NCBI RefSeq assembly: GCF_000717275.1
Contig: NZ_JNYV01000001.1
Span: 124,001 to 188,000 of the forward strand
From: Kitasatospora arboriphila
Lineage (GTDB): Bacteria; Actinomycetota; Actinomycetes; Mycobacteriales; Mycobacteriaceae
Length of the DNA: 64,000 nt
Direction: 5' to 3'
In this document: positions 37,403 to 46,112 of the stretch, piece after piece
Numbering within the stretch: position 1 is the stretch's first letter
How the letters are laid out: the number at the start of each line of letters is the position of its first letter
Made by a program: the position numbers and the translations under genes
Notes under the pieces: model-generated
The model's database searches: none
Told to the model about the DNA's origin: nothing
What the model saw: the letters and a program-made list of their open reading frames with translations, nothing else

Positions 37403-37792
37403 TCAGTTGCCGGCGAGCTTCGCCGAGTTCTGCGTGCAATACGCCGGAACGGCGATGTTGATCAACGTTCGAGCCTTGTCTTCGCTGATGCCGGCTTCCT
37501 CGGCCACCTTCTTGGTGGTGTCGGCGATGCTCGACCCGTTGGACAGTTCCGTGCAGGCCAGTTTGCCGGTCTCGATCTGTTTGGTGCGATCACCGAACGA
37601 CACGTCCTGAGTCTTCAGGGCTTCGATGTAGCCGTCGTCCCGCAGATCCCCCGTGGCGTCCGAGACGTCACCGGCCACCTGCTTCGCGCTGTCCGTAGCT
37701 CGATCGGTGGCTTCCTGCACATCATCGCTGCTGCATGCGCCGGCGAACAACATGCAACCGATGAATGCCACCAGTGCCGCGAACTTCTTCAT
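37403..37792 (-). CDS. DUF732-type lipoprotein
   Basis: A 129-residue exported protein. The signal peptide MKKFAALVAFIGCMLFAGACSSDD has a lipobox (FAGAC, Cys19). The C-terminal ~60 residues (ACTELSNGSSIADTTKKVAEEAG..., INIAVPAYCTQ) match the DUF732 helical domain with two conserved Cys, common in mycobacterial secreted proteins. The linker is Ala/Asp-rich. GAGGC about 5 nt upstream supports the ATG at 37792. Function unknown. Confidence 0.82.
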   Translation of the reverse strand: MKKFAALVAFIGCMLFAGACSSDDVQEATDRATDSAKQVAGDVSDATGDLRDDGYIEALKTQDVSFGDRTKQIETGKLACTELSNGSSIADTTKKVAEEAGISEDKARTLINIAVPAYCTQNSAKLAGN

Positions 37793-37920
37793 GTCTGCCT
37801 CATTTTTCCGTTGTGGGTGGTGCAAGAACGATAGAGGATCGGGGGGAGGGACCATTCCCGAACGGCTCGCGGACGCACGCGTGGCCGCGCGATGGGAAGC
37901 CCACCGCGCGGCACCCCACG

Positions 37921-38553
37921 TCACTTCTGTTGGTCGGCAACCTTGTTCGTCGCGTCCTTCGCGTGCTCCTGCACGCCTTGGGCCGCAGAGGTGCCCTCCT
38001 GCTTGACGGTGTCAGCAGCGTCGGTCGCCGTCTCTTTGACCGCTGCGGCTGCGTCTTGCGCCGGGCCCTGCAGATTCTGCGCGGTCTGCTTGGCCACCTC
38101 GGTGACCTCGTCTTTGAGGGGCTGAGCCTTCTCTTGGAGGGCCACTGCCGCCTGCTGCTCCTTCTCGCTGGCGGGAATGAGCGCAGACACCAGCAGGCCC
38201 GCGCCGAAGGCGATCAGGCCGGCGGCCAACGGGTTGCCCTGGGTCTGGGCCTTTGCCGCACCGGGTGCCGACTGCACGGCATCCTGCACGGTGCCGGTCG
38301 CGGACTGCACCGCACCCGTGACCGAGGATGCTGCCGAACTGGTTGAGGCCGAGGCATTCTGGGCGGTGTCCTGAGCCGAGCCCATGACTCGTTCGCGAAC
38401 GCCGCTGAGCCGGCCGGTCACGCGACCGACCTTCCGCTTGGCCATCGTGGCCGGATTCGCCTCGTATGCAAGGGTATCCACGTCTGAGCTGAGCGTCGCG
38501 CGGGTGCGCTCGATCTCGGCACGAATCTGATCGGGGTCTGAGCTGCTGGTCAT
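37921..38553 (-). CDS. DUF3618-domain membrane-associated protein
   Basis: A 210-residue protein. The N-terminus PDQIRAEIERTRATLSSDVDTLAYEANP is the DUF3618 signature. It is followed by a low-complexity Ala/Ser/Thr/Gln region, one hydrophobic helix (GLIAFGAGLLVSALIPA) and a charged Ala-rich helical tail resembling LEA-type sequences. GGAGAG 5 nt upstream sets the ATG at 38553, which overlaps the upstream gene by 4 nt (ATGA). Third gene of an operon for envelope or stress functions. Confidence 0.85.
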   Translation of the reverse strand: MTSSSDPDQIRAEIERTRATLSSDVDTLAYEANPATMAKRKVGRVTGRLSGVRERVMGSAQDTAQNASASTSSAASSVTGAVQSATGTVQDAVQSAPGAAKAQTQGNPLAAGLIAFGAGLLVSALIPASEKEQQAAVALQEKAQPLKDEVTEVAKQTAQNLQGPAQDAAAAVKETATDAADTVKQEGTSAAQGVQEHAKDATNKVADQQK

Positions 38554-38978
38554 GATCTCTCCTGAGGATGGGGCGTCAGTGCGCCGGGAATGTTCTTGAC
38601 TGTGTCGGTGGTTTGCGGGAGTCCCTTGGCCTTGCGCAGTGCCGTCCGACCGAGGACGGCCAGAACACCGGCGATGATGGCCCAGATCAACATGACGACC
38701 AGAGCCGACCATGCGTGTCCGATCGCGTTGCCGAGCCCCCACCACAGTGCGATGGACAGAAACAGGAGTACGAAGTAGCCGGCCACCGCAGCGCCTGCCA
38801 GCATTCCTGAACCCTTGCCCACCCGGCTGGCGGTCTGAGTGGCTTCGGCTTTCGCGAGTGCGAGTTCCTGTCGAACGAGAATGGACAGGTCTTCGCTCAC
38901 ATTCGAGAGCAGCTCGCCTATCGACGGCGGGTTTGTCTCGGCTCCCTCTCCGGCGTGTGCGCCGTACGGGGCGCTCAT
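38550..38978 (-). CDS. Actinobacterial holin-X family (DUF1469-type) membrane protein
   Basis: A 142-residue protein: hydrophilic N-terminus, an amphipathic helix (ELLSNVSEDLSILVRQELALAKAEA), then two hydrophobic helices at about 62-82 and 90-110. This is the phage-holin-superfamily layout widespread in actinobacterial chromosomes, not evidence of a prophage. It overlaps both neighbours by 4 nt, so the three genes are translationally coupled. Confidence 0.85.
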   Translation of the reverse strand: MSAPYGAHAGEGAETNPPSIGELLSNVSEDLSILVRQELALAKAEATQTASRVGKGSGMLAGAAVAGYFVLLFLSIALWWGLGNAIGHAWSALVVMLIWAIIAGVLAVLGRTALRKAKGLPQTTDTVKNIPGALTPHPQERS

Positions 38979-39790
38979 GGGTTCACGCCCGGGGCCGGCG
39001 GCTGCTGGTAGCCGGGCTGCTGCTGGTAACCCGGCTGTGCCTGGTAGCCGGGCTGCGTCTGATACCCGGGTGCAACTGTGTACGGGGGAGGCTCGGGTAC
39101 GTAACCGGGCTGCGCAGGCGGAGCCGCATGCTGTCCGCTGCCGTAGCCGGCGACCGGGGGAGCAGCCTGGATCGGCGGGATGGGCGCGGTTTGCGTGTTG
39201 TCGGGGAGGTTCGCCGCACTCGGCGTTCCACCCGAACCGGAGCCGCTGTCACTGCTGTTGGCTGCGGTCAGTCCTCGGCCGAGCCTCCCGGCCACGAGGC
39301 CGGCACCTGCAGCCAAAGCCAGGAACATGCCGGGCTTGCGCCGGGCAAATCGGGTCACCTCGTCCAGGATCTGTCCGGGTTCCCGGTCGTCGAGCCACGA
39401 TGCCACCGTCTGCACGTGCTGGGCGGCCTGACGCGTGAGATCGGTTGCCATACCCTGATTTTCGGACTTGTCGGCCATCGATCCGAACTCGTCGGAGAGT
39501 GCCCGTAGACCACCGGCAACACGCTTCTGCTGCTCTGAGGCCTGCGTTGTCAGTTCGCCCTTGGTCTGGTGCAGCAGGTCTTTCGCCTGGGTCTTGGCCT
39601 CGCCGGCAACCTGCGACGCCTGGTCGCCGGCAACAGATGCAACGTGCTTACCGGCATCTGTCGCGCCGCTGGCAACATCGCCTGCTTGCTGCTTGGCGAC
39701 GTCTGCGGTTGACGTCTCACCAGAAGTCGGCGATGGCCCAGAACTCGGCGTCATCTGATCGTGGATGGGAATACCACTTGAAGATGTCAT
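38975..39790 (-). CDS. Membrane protein with PGYQ repeats
   Basis: A 271-residue protein, first in the DUF3618 operon. The middle (VAGDQASQVAGEAKTQAKDLLHQTKGEL) is an amphipathic LEA/apolipoprotein-like helix, followed by one hydrophobic helix (MFLALAAGAGLVAGRLG) and a Pro/Tyr/Gln-rich tail with four PGYQ repeats. The tail is likely disordered and could sit outside the membrane. GAGAG precedes the ATG at 39790. The function is unknown; co-occurrence with DUF3618 suggests an envelope-stabilising role. Confidence 0.75.
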   Translation of the reverse strand: MTSSSGIPIHDQMTPSSGPSPTSGETSTADVAKQQAGDVASGATDAGKHVASVAGDQASQVAGEAKTQAKDLLHQTKGELTTQASEQQKRVAGGLRALSDEFGSMADKSENQGMATDLTRQAAQHVQTVASWLDDREPGQILDEVTRFARRKPGMFLALAAGAGLVAGRLGRGLTAANSSDSGSGSGGTPSAANLPDNTQTAPIPPIQAAPPVAGYGSGQHAAPPAQPGYVPEPPPYTVAPGYQTQPGYQAQPGYQQQPGYQQPPAPGVNP

Positions 39791-40059
39791 TGTGTCTCTC
39801 GCGTTCTCTCTAGTAAGTAGATGCAGAGATAGGCCGGTCGGCTCCAACCTAAGGATCGATGTACCCAGATTTGCGAGCGTCAATCATCTATTCGAAAGGC
39901 AACTTCTACGGAATCGCTCTGTTGCGCCATCTCTTCGTGATGAAACCGTGGTCTGGGTTCGGCCGTCTGAGGTAGGTGTCCAGTGTCGACACCCAAGCCA
40001 GGCCGTGCTCGAATGCGAGAGGATCTAACGCTTTGACCATCCGTCACGATAGAAGGTGA
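39791..40059. other. Divergent intergenic region between the DUF3618 operon and the diguanylate cyclase
   Basis: This 269-bp gap carries the sigmaB/F-like promoter at 39861-39885 for the leftward operon, and a perfect palindrome GTGTCGACAC at 39983-39992 upstream of the rightward cyclase gene. Confidence 0.5.
39861..39885 (-). promoter_or_regulatory. Candidate sigmaB/sigmaF-type stress promoter
   Basis: On the minus strand, GATT (39885-39882) is followed after 15 nt by GGGTAC (39866-39861). This fits the sigmaB-type consensus GNNT-N14-16-GGGTAC/T. It lies about 70 bp before the first gene of the DUF3618 operon. Confidence 0.5.
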
Positions 40060-41211
40060 ATGAGGCTTCTCCGCGGGACTGAGCGTGGACAGCCTCGTCT
40101 GCCACAGCCATCTCGCAAACACCGTTGGGCTGTTGTTTTTCGCCTGTTGCGCTGGTGGTACACCCAGCCCTACGACTACGAATGGGCACACACCTACGGC
40201 GAGTCGCGCACGTGGCTGTTGGTCACCCGTGTCTGCGCGATGATCTGCTGCCTCGTGTATGCGTTGTTCGGGGTACTCGTCATCTTGATCAACCCCTGCA
40301 GGTGCTTGTTGCCCAACGGTCTTGTCCTGGTGGCAGCGATGGGCTTCGCGGTCTGCTCGGCCGCCTGGTGGTTTCGTCCGTGGCCCCGCGAGCAGACCTC
40401 GGCATGGTTCGTCGCTTTCGTCGACGCGGCCATCGCCACCTATTTGTTTGTCGGGGAGCCACTCGTGGCCCTTGCCCTGCTGAATCTGTTTGTTGTCCCG
40501 GGGATGTACGTGACCTTCGTTCACGGGCCCCGATTGATGTCTGCGCAGCTGGCCTACCTGTTTGTTGTCATTGTTGCCACGTACACGTACTCGGTGATGT
40601 CGCCTGGCACATCTGTCCTGGTGGCCTCTGCGCTGGCACTCACCGCAATGTGCGCCGGGCTCTCGACGAACATCCTCGCGCAGATTGCGCTCACATTCCT
40701 GCGTCGCGATGCGAAGGAGTCGTTCACGGACGCACTCACCGGAGTGTTGAACAGGCGTGGTCTGGCCGAGGCGTTGCAGCAGTCGCATGCTGTGTACCCG
40801 CCGTGGTCACCACTGACCGCGTTTGTCGTCGACATCGACAAGTTCAAATCGATCAACGACGCGCACGGCCACATCACCGGGGATGCCGTTCTGACCCGCA
40901 CAGCGAACTGCCTTGCCGATTTGTGCCGGGGAGCCGACGCTCTCGCGAGAATCGGAGGCGACGAGTTCGCCATCTTCGCGCACCTCGATGCCAAGCAGGC
41001 CCAGGCCTTCGCCGAACGGATCAGGCAGAGTCTGGCGGGGGGAGAAGGAACAGATTTCGTCTCCGTCAGCATCGGGACGGTGACTACGTTTGTCCCCTCG
41101 TGGCCCCCGGCAGACGGTGACATCGTCGATGTGATGGTCGGTAGCGCCGACGCGGCGATGTACCGGGCCAAGAACGCCGGCGGCGACCGGATCGTCGGTA
41201 CGAGCATGTGA
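40060..41211 (+). CDS. Membrane-bound diguanylate cyclase
   Basis: A 383-residue protein with about six hydrophobic helices (residues 50-215) as an unassigned sensor and a C-terminal GGDEF domain. The active site is ARIGGDEF (GGDEF at 299-303), and RGAD at 290-293 sits five residues before it, matching the RxxD product-inhibition site. It should make c-di-GMP and be feedback-inhibited. AAGGTGA precedes the ATG at 40060. No EAL or HD-GYP partner is in the window. Confidence 0.9.
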   Translation: MRLLRGTERGQPRLPQPSRKHRWAVVFRLLRWWYTQPYDYEWAHTYGESRTWLLVTRVCAMICCLVYALFGVLVILINPCRCLLPNGLVLVAAMGFAVCSAAWWFRPWPREQTSAWFVAFVDAAIATYLFVGEPLVALALLNLFVVPGMYVTFVHGPRLMSAQLAYLFVVIVATYTYSVMSPGTSVLVASALALTAMCAGLSTNILAQIALTFLRRDAKESFTDALTGVLNRRGLAEALQQSHAVYPPWSPLTAFVVDIDKFKSINDAHGHITGDAVLTRTANCLADLCRGADALARIGGDEFAIFAHLDAKQAQAFAERIRQSLAGGEGTDFVSVSIGTVTTFVPSWPPADGDIVDVMVGSADAAMYRAKNAGGDRIVGTSM

Positions 41212-41356
41212 CTCGCCGGCGATCGCCCGGCGGGTAGTCGTCCGGAAAAACACAGAACCGGGAGTTGCTGGGCGATCGGTTGACCTACCCTCATTACCGA
41301 CGAGTAACGCGCGCCGACAGCCGAGTGCGAACGATGAGCGTGGAGGTCGAGGTCTG

Positions 41357-43369
41357 ATGGCATACATGGTGAGCGGTGGAACCGGCTTCCTTGGTCGACA
41401 CGTACTGCCGAAACTTCTGGAACGAGATCCCGAGTCTCTGGTCTATGTGCTGGTGCGCAAAGCTTCCGTCGAGCGGATGGAGCGGCTGGCAGCCACCTGG
41501 GTGGGCGGCGATCGTGTGGTTCCGATCGTGGGGGACCTCACCGCGCCGGGACTGGGCCTCGAGAAGCCGCCGCCGGCAGCAGATCACGTCCTGCATCTCG
41601 GCGCGGTGTACGACATGACCGCAAGCGCCGAGGAGTCGAAGGCGGCCAACGTCGACGGCACCCGATCGATGATCGACCTGGCTCACGAACTCGACGCCAC
41701 GTTCCACCACGTGTCCTCGGTGGCGGTGGCGGGCGACCATGCCGGCGTCTTCACCGAGGACGATTTCGATCTGGGGCAAGGCCTTCCCTCGCCGTACCAC
41801 GAGACAAAGTTCATCGCCGAGCAGTTGGTTCGGCAATCCCCAGGACTGAAGTGGCGGGTGTATCGGCCTGCAATCGTTGTCGGTAACTCGGAGACCGGCG
41901 AGATGGACAAGATCGACGGTCCGTACTATTTCTTCACCGCACTGAGAATGCTCAGCCGACTGCCGTCGTTTCTGCCCACCGCGGTACCTGACATCGGTAC
42001 CACCAACATGGTGCCTGTCGACTACGTGGCCGCGGCACTCGTGGAGCTGATGTTGCAGCCCGGCCTCGACGGGCGGGCCTTCCATCTGGTCAACCCGAAG
42101 CCCCAGTCGGTCCGCGAGGTCTACGGAGCACTGGCGCGTGCTGCAGGTGCGCCGATGGCAGTGGGCTCTGTACCGGCGCCGATCGCGCGTCCGCTTCTCG
42201 GGCTCGGCGATCTACCGGGCGTGAAGATCGCGCGCGATCTCGTGCTCGACCAGATCGGGATACCGCCCGTGGTCATCGAACATCTCACGTTCCCCTCTCT
42301 GTTCGCCTCGGCGACCACACGAGCTGCTCTGGCCGACAGTGGTCTGACAGTACCCAAGTTCGGATCGTATGCCGACAAACTCTGGCGGTACTGGTACGAC
42401 CATCTGGATCCGGATCTGGCCCGAAGGCCCAGCCCCGCAGGAGAACTGGCAGACCGGGTCGTGATGATCACGGGTGCATCGTCGGGAATCGGTCTGGCCT
42501 CCGCGCACAAGATCGCCCAACGCGGAGCGACGGTCCTGCTCATCGCTCGCGGCGCAGAGGACCTGCAGGCGGCGGTGGAAGACATTCGGGCAGAAGGGGG
42601 TTCGGCGTTCGGCTACCCGTGCGACATCACCGATCACGAATCGATGGAGACCATGGTCAAGACCGCCCTCGACGAACACGACCACGTCGACTACCTCGTC
42701 AACAATGCCGGCCGTTCCATCCGGAGGAGCATCGCGCAGTCGACGGACCGGATGCATGATTTCGAAAGAACCATGGCGGTCAACTACTTCGGGGCCGTTC
42801 GGTTGGTCCTCGCGCTGTTGCCATCGATGCGCGAGCGTCGTTTCGGCCACATCGTGAACATCTCGTCCATCGGGGTGCAGAGCAAGGTGCCGCGGTTCTC
42901 GGCCTACGTCGCGAGCAAAGCCGCGCTTGATGCGTTCAGCGACGTGATCGCGTCGGAAACCCTGGACGACGGGATCACGTTCACCTCGATCCGGATGCCG
43001 TTGGTGCGGACTCCGATGATCGCGCCCACTACGATCTATCAGTCGCTTCCTGTGGCCTCACCCGACGACGCAGCGAAGATGGTGGTCCGCGCGCTCGAGA
43101 AACGTCCCGACAGGATCGACACCCCAGTCGGTACCGCAGCCGAGTTCACCGGGTTGTTCGCGCCCCGCTTCAAACACCTTCTGTTACATCAGGCCTACCG
43201 CCTGTTCCCGGACTCTGCCGCAGCAAAGGGTGCACCGGCGGCGGACGACGGAGCCACTTCGCCGGAGCCCTCGGCGGATCGTCAAACGCGGTCGAGCCTG
43301 CCGACCACCCCGCCGGTCCCCAAGTCCGCGAAGCGGATTGCCCGCCTCGTCCCCGGAATCTACTGGTAG
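41357..43369 (+). CDS. Two-domain fatty acyl-CoA reductase (AcrA1/FcrA/FAR-like)
   Basis: A 670-residue fusion. Residues 1-350 are an extended-SDR thioester-reductase-type domain (SGGTGFLGRH, active-site YHETK). Residues 365-620 are a classical SDR (MITGASSGIG, YVASK). This order and length match mycobacterial AcrA1 (Rv3391) and the Marinobacter bifunctional reductase that takes fatty acyl-CoA through aldehyde to fatty alcohol, a precursor of wax esters. The tail (PSAKRIARLVPGIYW) is also conserved in the family. GGAGG at 41341 supports the ATG at 41357. Confidence 0.9.
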   Translation: MAYMVSGGTGFLGRHVLPKLLERDPESLVYVLVRKASVERMERLAATWVGGDRVVPIVGDLTAPGLGLEKPPPAADHVLHLGAVYDMTASAEESKAANVDGTRSMIDLAHELDATFHHVSSVAVAGDHAGVFTEDDFDLGQGLPSPYHETKFIAEQLVRQSPGLKWRVYRPAIVVGNSETGEMDKIDGPYYFFTALRMLSRLPSFLPTAVPDIGTTNMVPVDYVAAALVELMLQPGLDGRAFHLVNPKPQSVREVYGALARAAGAPMAVGSVPAPIARPLLGLGDLPGVKIARDLVLDQIGIPPVVIEHLTFPSLFASATTRAALADSGLTVPKFGSYADKLWRYWYDHLDPDLARRPSPAGELADRVVMITGASSGIGLASAHKIAQRGATVLLIARGAEDLQAAVEDIRAEGGSAFGYPCDITDHESMETMVKTALDEHDHVDYLVNNAGRSIRRSIAQSTDRMHDFERTMAVNYFGAVRLVLALLPSMRERRFGHIVNISSIGVQSKVPRFSAYVASKAALDAFSDVIASETLDDGITFTSIRMPLVRTPMIAPTTIYQSLPVASPDDAAKMVVRALEKRPDRIDTPVGTAAEFTGLFAPRFKHLLLHQAYRLFPDSAAAKGAPAADDGATSPEPSADRQTRSSLPTTPPVPKSAKRIARLVPGIYW

Positions 43370-43373
43370 CCGG

Positions 43374-44048
43374 TCAGCCCTCCATCCCTGTCATCCGAAT
43401 GGTGATGTTGATCCGGCCCTGAGCCAGACCGCAACCGGATGGTGCGGTCCCCGGGTATATCTTCGTGACCCCGTGGTAGGCCAGCCGCGAAGGCCCGCCG
43501 AAGACGAACAGATCGCCGGATTCGAGGTCGATGTCGGTGTACGGGCGATTGCGGCTCTCGGTGTTGCCGAATCGGAATCGGCATGTGTCACCGATCGACA
43601 GGGACACAACAGGCGCTCTGGAAAGCTCGTCCTTGTCTTGGTGCATCCCCATGCGAGCAGAGTCGTCGTAGAAATTGACGAGCGCGACGTCCGGCTCATA
43701 GGCCTCCCCGGACGGCGTGTGCTCGGCAGCGTCTGCGACTGCCTTACGGCCGAGTCGGGCCATCCAGTCCGGGAAGTCGAGGACTCGCGCACCGTTGACA
43801 TCGGTGGCCGTCCGGCTGTACCGATACGGCTGCCAGTGCCACCCGAGACAGACCATGTGCACCGACATCTCATGACCACGCACCCGCGCCGCGCGGATGG
43901 GTACCGGTCCGGTCGACCACTCGTTGAACTGTGCCACGAGCCACCGCTGCTGCTCGAGCGTCAACCAGGCCGGGATGTGGACCGCGCCGGGTGCGAGCTC
44001 CCGGCGGGGCCGGTGGGGGAATCCCTCATCGAGCAGGAGCTGATTCAA
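43374..44048 (-). CDS. alkB: AlkB-type alpha-ketoglutarate-dependent DNA repair dioxygenase
   Basis: A 224-residue protein that would repair alkylated bases by oxidative demethylation. Iron ligands are in MGMHQDKDE (His and Asp) and AYHGV (His); the co-substrate Arg is in GRINITIRM. VNFYDDSARMGMHQD is a typical core. The TTG at 44048 is chosen because AAAGGAG lies 8 nt upstream; the frame is open further but the extra residues look non-coding. The stop is 4 bp from the convergent reductase stop. Not to be confused with the alkane hydroxylase at 57853. Confidence 0.87.
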   Translation of the reverse strand: MNQLLLDEGFPHRPRRELAPGAVHIPAWLTLEQQRWLVAQFNEWSTGPVPIRAARVRGHEMSVHMVCLGWHWQPYRYSRTATDVNGARVLDFPDWMARLGRKAVADAAEHTPSGEAYEPDVALVNFYDDSARMGMHQDKDELSRAPVVSLSIGDTCRFRFGNTESRNRPYTDIDLESGDLFVFGGPSRLAYHGVTKIYPGTAPSGCGLAQGRINITIRMTGMEG

Positions 44049-44182
44049 TTGGTGGGCTCCTTTCAAGTCATCGCCGACGCCGGCCGGCCGGTACAAAACG
44101 GTTGTCCCGCCCCGAGGCGGATTCTGACGATGAGCAGTTGACCGAGGTTCGGTTCGAACTGTGAACGCGTGTTCAGTAGCGT

Positions 44183-45148
44183 ATGGGCATTCGGCAATCG
44201 TGCCGACCGATGGTTGAGGAAGACGGGGAAGTCGTGCACGTCGAGGAGAAGTCTCCACGAGCGGTGACACCGCGGTGGAGTGTGCGCCGCGAGCTTGTTG
44301 TCACTGCCAGACTCAACGCCGACAACGTCTGGGTCGCAAGCCTGCCGCCGGTGCTCTTCACGTTGACCGCCGCGCTGCGATTCGATCTCGGTGCGATTGA
44401 TCTGGCCGTCGCGATCGTCGCGAGTGTGCTGTGGTCGATGCTCTTCATCTACGTCTTCGACACCGCCAATCAAGCGGGTGGCTCTGAGGAAGACCATGCG
44501 AACAAGCCCTACCGCCCGATTCCGTCAGGCCTGGTCACGCCGGCCGGTATGTGGCGCAGAAACTACGCCGGCTCGGCCATCTTTGTCGGGCTGTCGGCAA
44601 CACTCGGTCTGACCACCTTTCTTGCCGCCATCGTCTGGATCGCGACGGTGCAGATCACGCACCGTTTCCTCAAACCCCGGTTCTACATCTTGTGGAAGCC
44701 GGTCACGACGTGGGTAGGTGTGATCGCGCAGCTCGGGGGTTCGTGGGCGATAGCGCATTCACTGGACGCCACAGCCTGGTTCTGGATAGTCGCGTTGGCC
44801 ACGATGTTCATCATCCCTCTCTCGATCGAAGATGTCCGGGACATGGGCGGTGACCGGATCATCGGACGGGTGACCCAGCCGCTGCTCTTCGGCGCCACCG
44901 CTGTGCGCACCTGGTTCGTGGTGATGATGGTGATCTGGCCGGCGGTCGGTTACCTGGTGTTGTTCCGCACCAGCGGAGGGTCCGATGTCGCAGTCGCGAT
45001 CGCCTCAGGGCTGATGGCAATGTTGTGTTGGCCGACGGCCGTACTCACCGCGATCCGCAACACTTACTCGCGGAATCGTCTGGCCTACAAGTTGTACAGC
45101 CTCGTCCACGTGGCGCTCACGATGTGCGCGGTGATCGTCCTGGCCTGA
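44183..45148 (+). CDS. UbiA-superfamily prenyltransferase-like membrane protein
   Basis: A protein of up to 321 residues with about eight hydrophobic helices. The two Asp-rich prenyl-diphosphate motifs are recognisable: YVFDTANQAGGSEEDHANKPYRPIPSG near 91-116 and IEDVRDMGGDRIIG near 216-229. UbiA enzymes transfer polyprenyl chains to aromatic or polyol acceptors in the membrane. The acceptor is unknown. The true start is unsure: ATG at 44183 or 44210, neither with a good ribosome site. It heads a same-strand cassette with a DUF1295 protein and a flavoprotein. Confidence 0.82.
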   Translation: MGIRQSCRPMVEEDGEVVHVEEKSPRAVTPRWSVRRELVVTARLNADNVWVASLPPVLFTLTAALRFDLGAIDLAVAIVASVLWSMLFIYVFDTANQAGGSEEDHANKPYRPIPSGLVTPAGMWRRNYAGSAIFVGLSATLGLTTFLAAIVWIATVQITHRFLKPRFYILWKPVTTWVGVIAQLGGSWAIAHSLDATAWFWIVALATMFIIPLSIEDVRDMGGDRIIGRVTQPLLFGATAVRTWFVVMMVIWPAVGYLVLFRTSGGSDVAVAIASGLMAMLCWPTAVLTAIRNTYSRNRLAYKLYSLVHVALTMCAVIVLA

Positions 45149-45230
45149 GTCCGCTTCGGCGGGATCGGCAAGAGGCCATGATGGTCGATTTACGGCACCG
45201 GTGGGATCGGTACTGGCATCATCAGACCTC

Positions 45231-46112
45231 GTGACGAAGACAGCATCACTCGTACGCATCGCAGTGGCATACTCCATCGCCATCCTGGTGGCCGTCCTCT
45301 GGTTGGGATGGGGCCCAAAGACGGCGTGGCTGTGGCTGGACACGTTGATTGCCGACGTTCTGGCGACCGTGGTCATCTTCGGGTTCAGCCGGTTCTATCG
45401 CAACTCCAGTTTTTACGACGCCTACTGGAGTGTCGTTCCGCCGCTGTTGATGATCTATTGGTGGGCCGGCGGCGACCTCGGCATCGATGAGGTGCATTGC
45501 TGGTTGATTGCGATCGTGGTGACGCTCTGGGCAGTACGCCTGACGGCGAACTGGGTTCGCGGTTTTCCCGGCCTGCACCACGAGGACTGGCGGTACGGGA
45601 TGCTGCGCGGTCAGGCCGGCCGATTCGAGTTCATCACCGATCTTCTTGCCATTCACGTGATCCCCACCTTGCAGGTATTCGCGGGAATGCTCCCGGTCTA
45701 CATCGCCGTCACCCGTCCGGGCGACGACATCATCTGGCTCACCGCGATCGCGTTCGTCGTGGGACTGGCCGCGGTGGGGCTCGAGCTCGTCGCCGATGCT
45801 CAGCTGCATCGATTCGTTCGGGAGGGAAGACCCGGAGAGGTGATGGACCGGGGTCTGTGGGGCTGGTCGAGACACCCGAACTACTTCGGGGAGTTCGGTT
45901 TCTGGTTTGCCTTGGCGCTGTTCGGGGTCGCTGTGTCGCCATCTGACGCGTGGTGGTTGTTCGTGGGCGCAGCCGCAATGGTCGGGATGTTCTTGGGGGC
46001 CAGCATTCCGATGATGGAGAAGCGCAGTCTGGAACGCCGCGCGGGATACCAGGACGTGATCGACCGCGTACCAAGGTTTGTCCCGTGGCGTCCGCGACGG
46101 GTGACCGTGTGA
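45231..46112 (+). CDS. DUF1295 (steroid 5-alpha-reductase-like) membrane protein
   Basis: A 293-residue integral membrane protein. The C-terminal signature GLWGWSRHPNYFGEFGFWFALALFGV is that of DUF1295 / SRD5A-like reductases and isoprenylcysteine methyltransferase relatives, where the RHPNY motif binds NADPH or SAM. RGFPGLHHEDWRYGMLR is also typical of the family. The GTG at 45231 starts 82 bp after the UbiA-like gene. Its stop overlaps the flavoprotein start by 4 nt (GTGA), implying joint function, probably reduction of a prenyl or sterol double bond (inference). Confidence 0.86.
   Translation: MTKTASLVRIAVAYSIAILVAVLWLGWGPKTAWLWLDTLIADVLATVVIFGFSRFYRNSSFYDAYWSVVPPLLMIYWWAGGDLGIDEVHCWLIAIVVTLWAVRLTANWVRGFPGLHHEDWRYGMLRGQAGRFEFITDLLAIHVIPTLQVFAGMLPVYIAVTRPGDDIIWLTAIAFVVGLAAVGLELVADAQLHRFVREGRPGEVMDRGLWGWSRHPNYFGEFGFWFALALFGVAVSPSDAWWLFVGAAAMVGMFLGASIPMMEKRSLERRAGYQDVIDRVPRFVPWRPRRVTV

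Noticed and set aside
38550..38978. Prophage remnant suggested by a holin-family gene
   Set aside because: Holin-X proteins are common chromosomal genes in actinobacteria; no phage structural, integrase or lysis genes are nearby.
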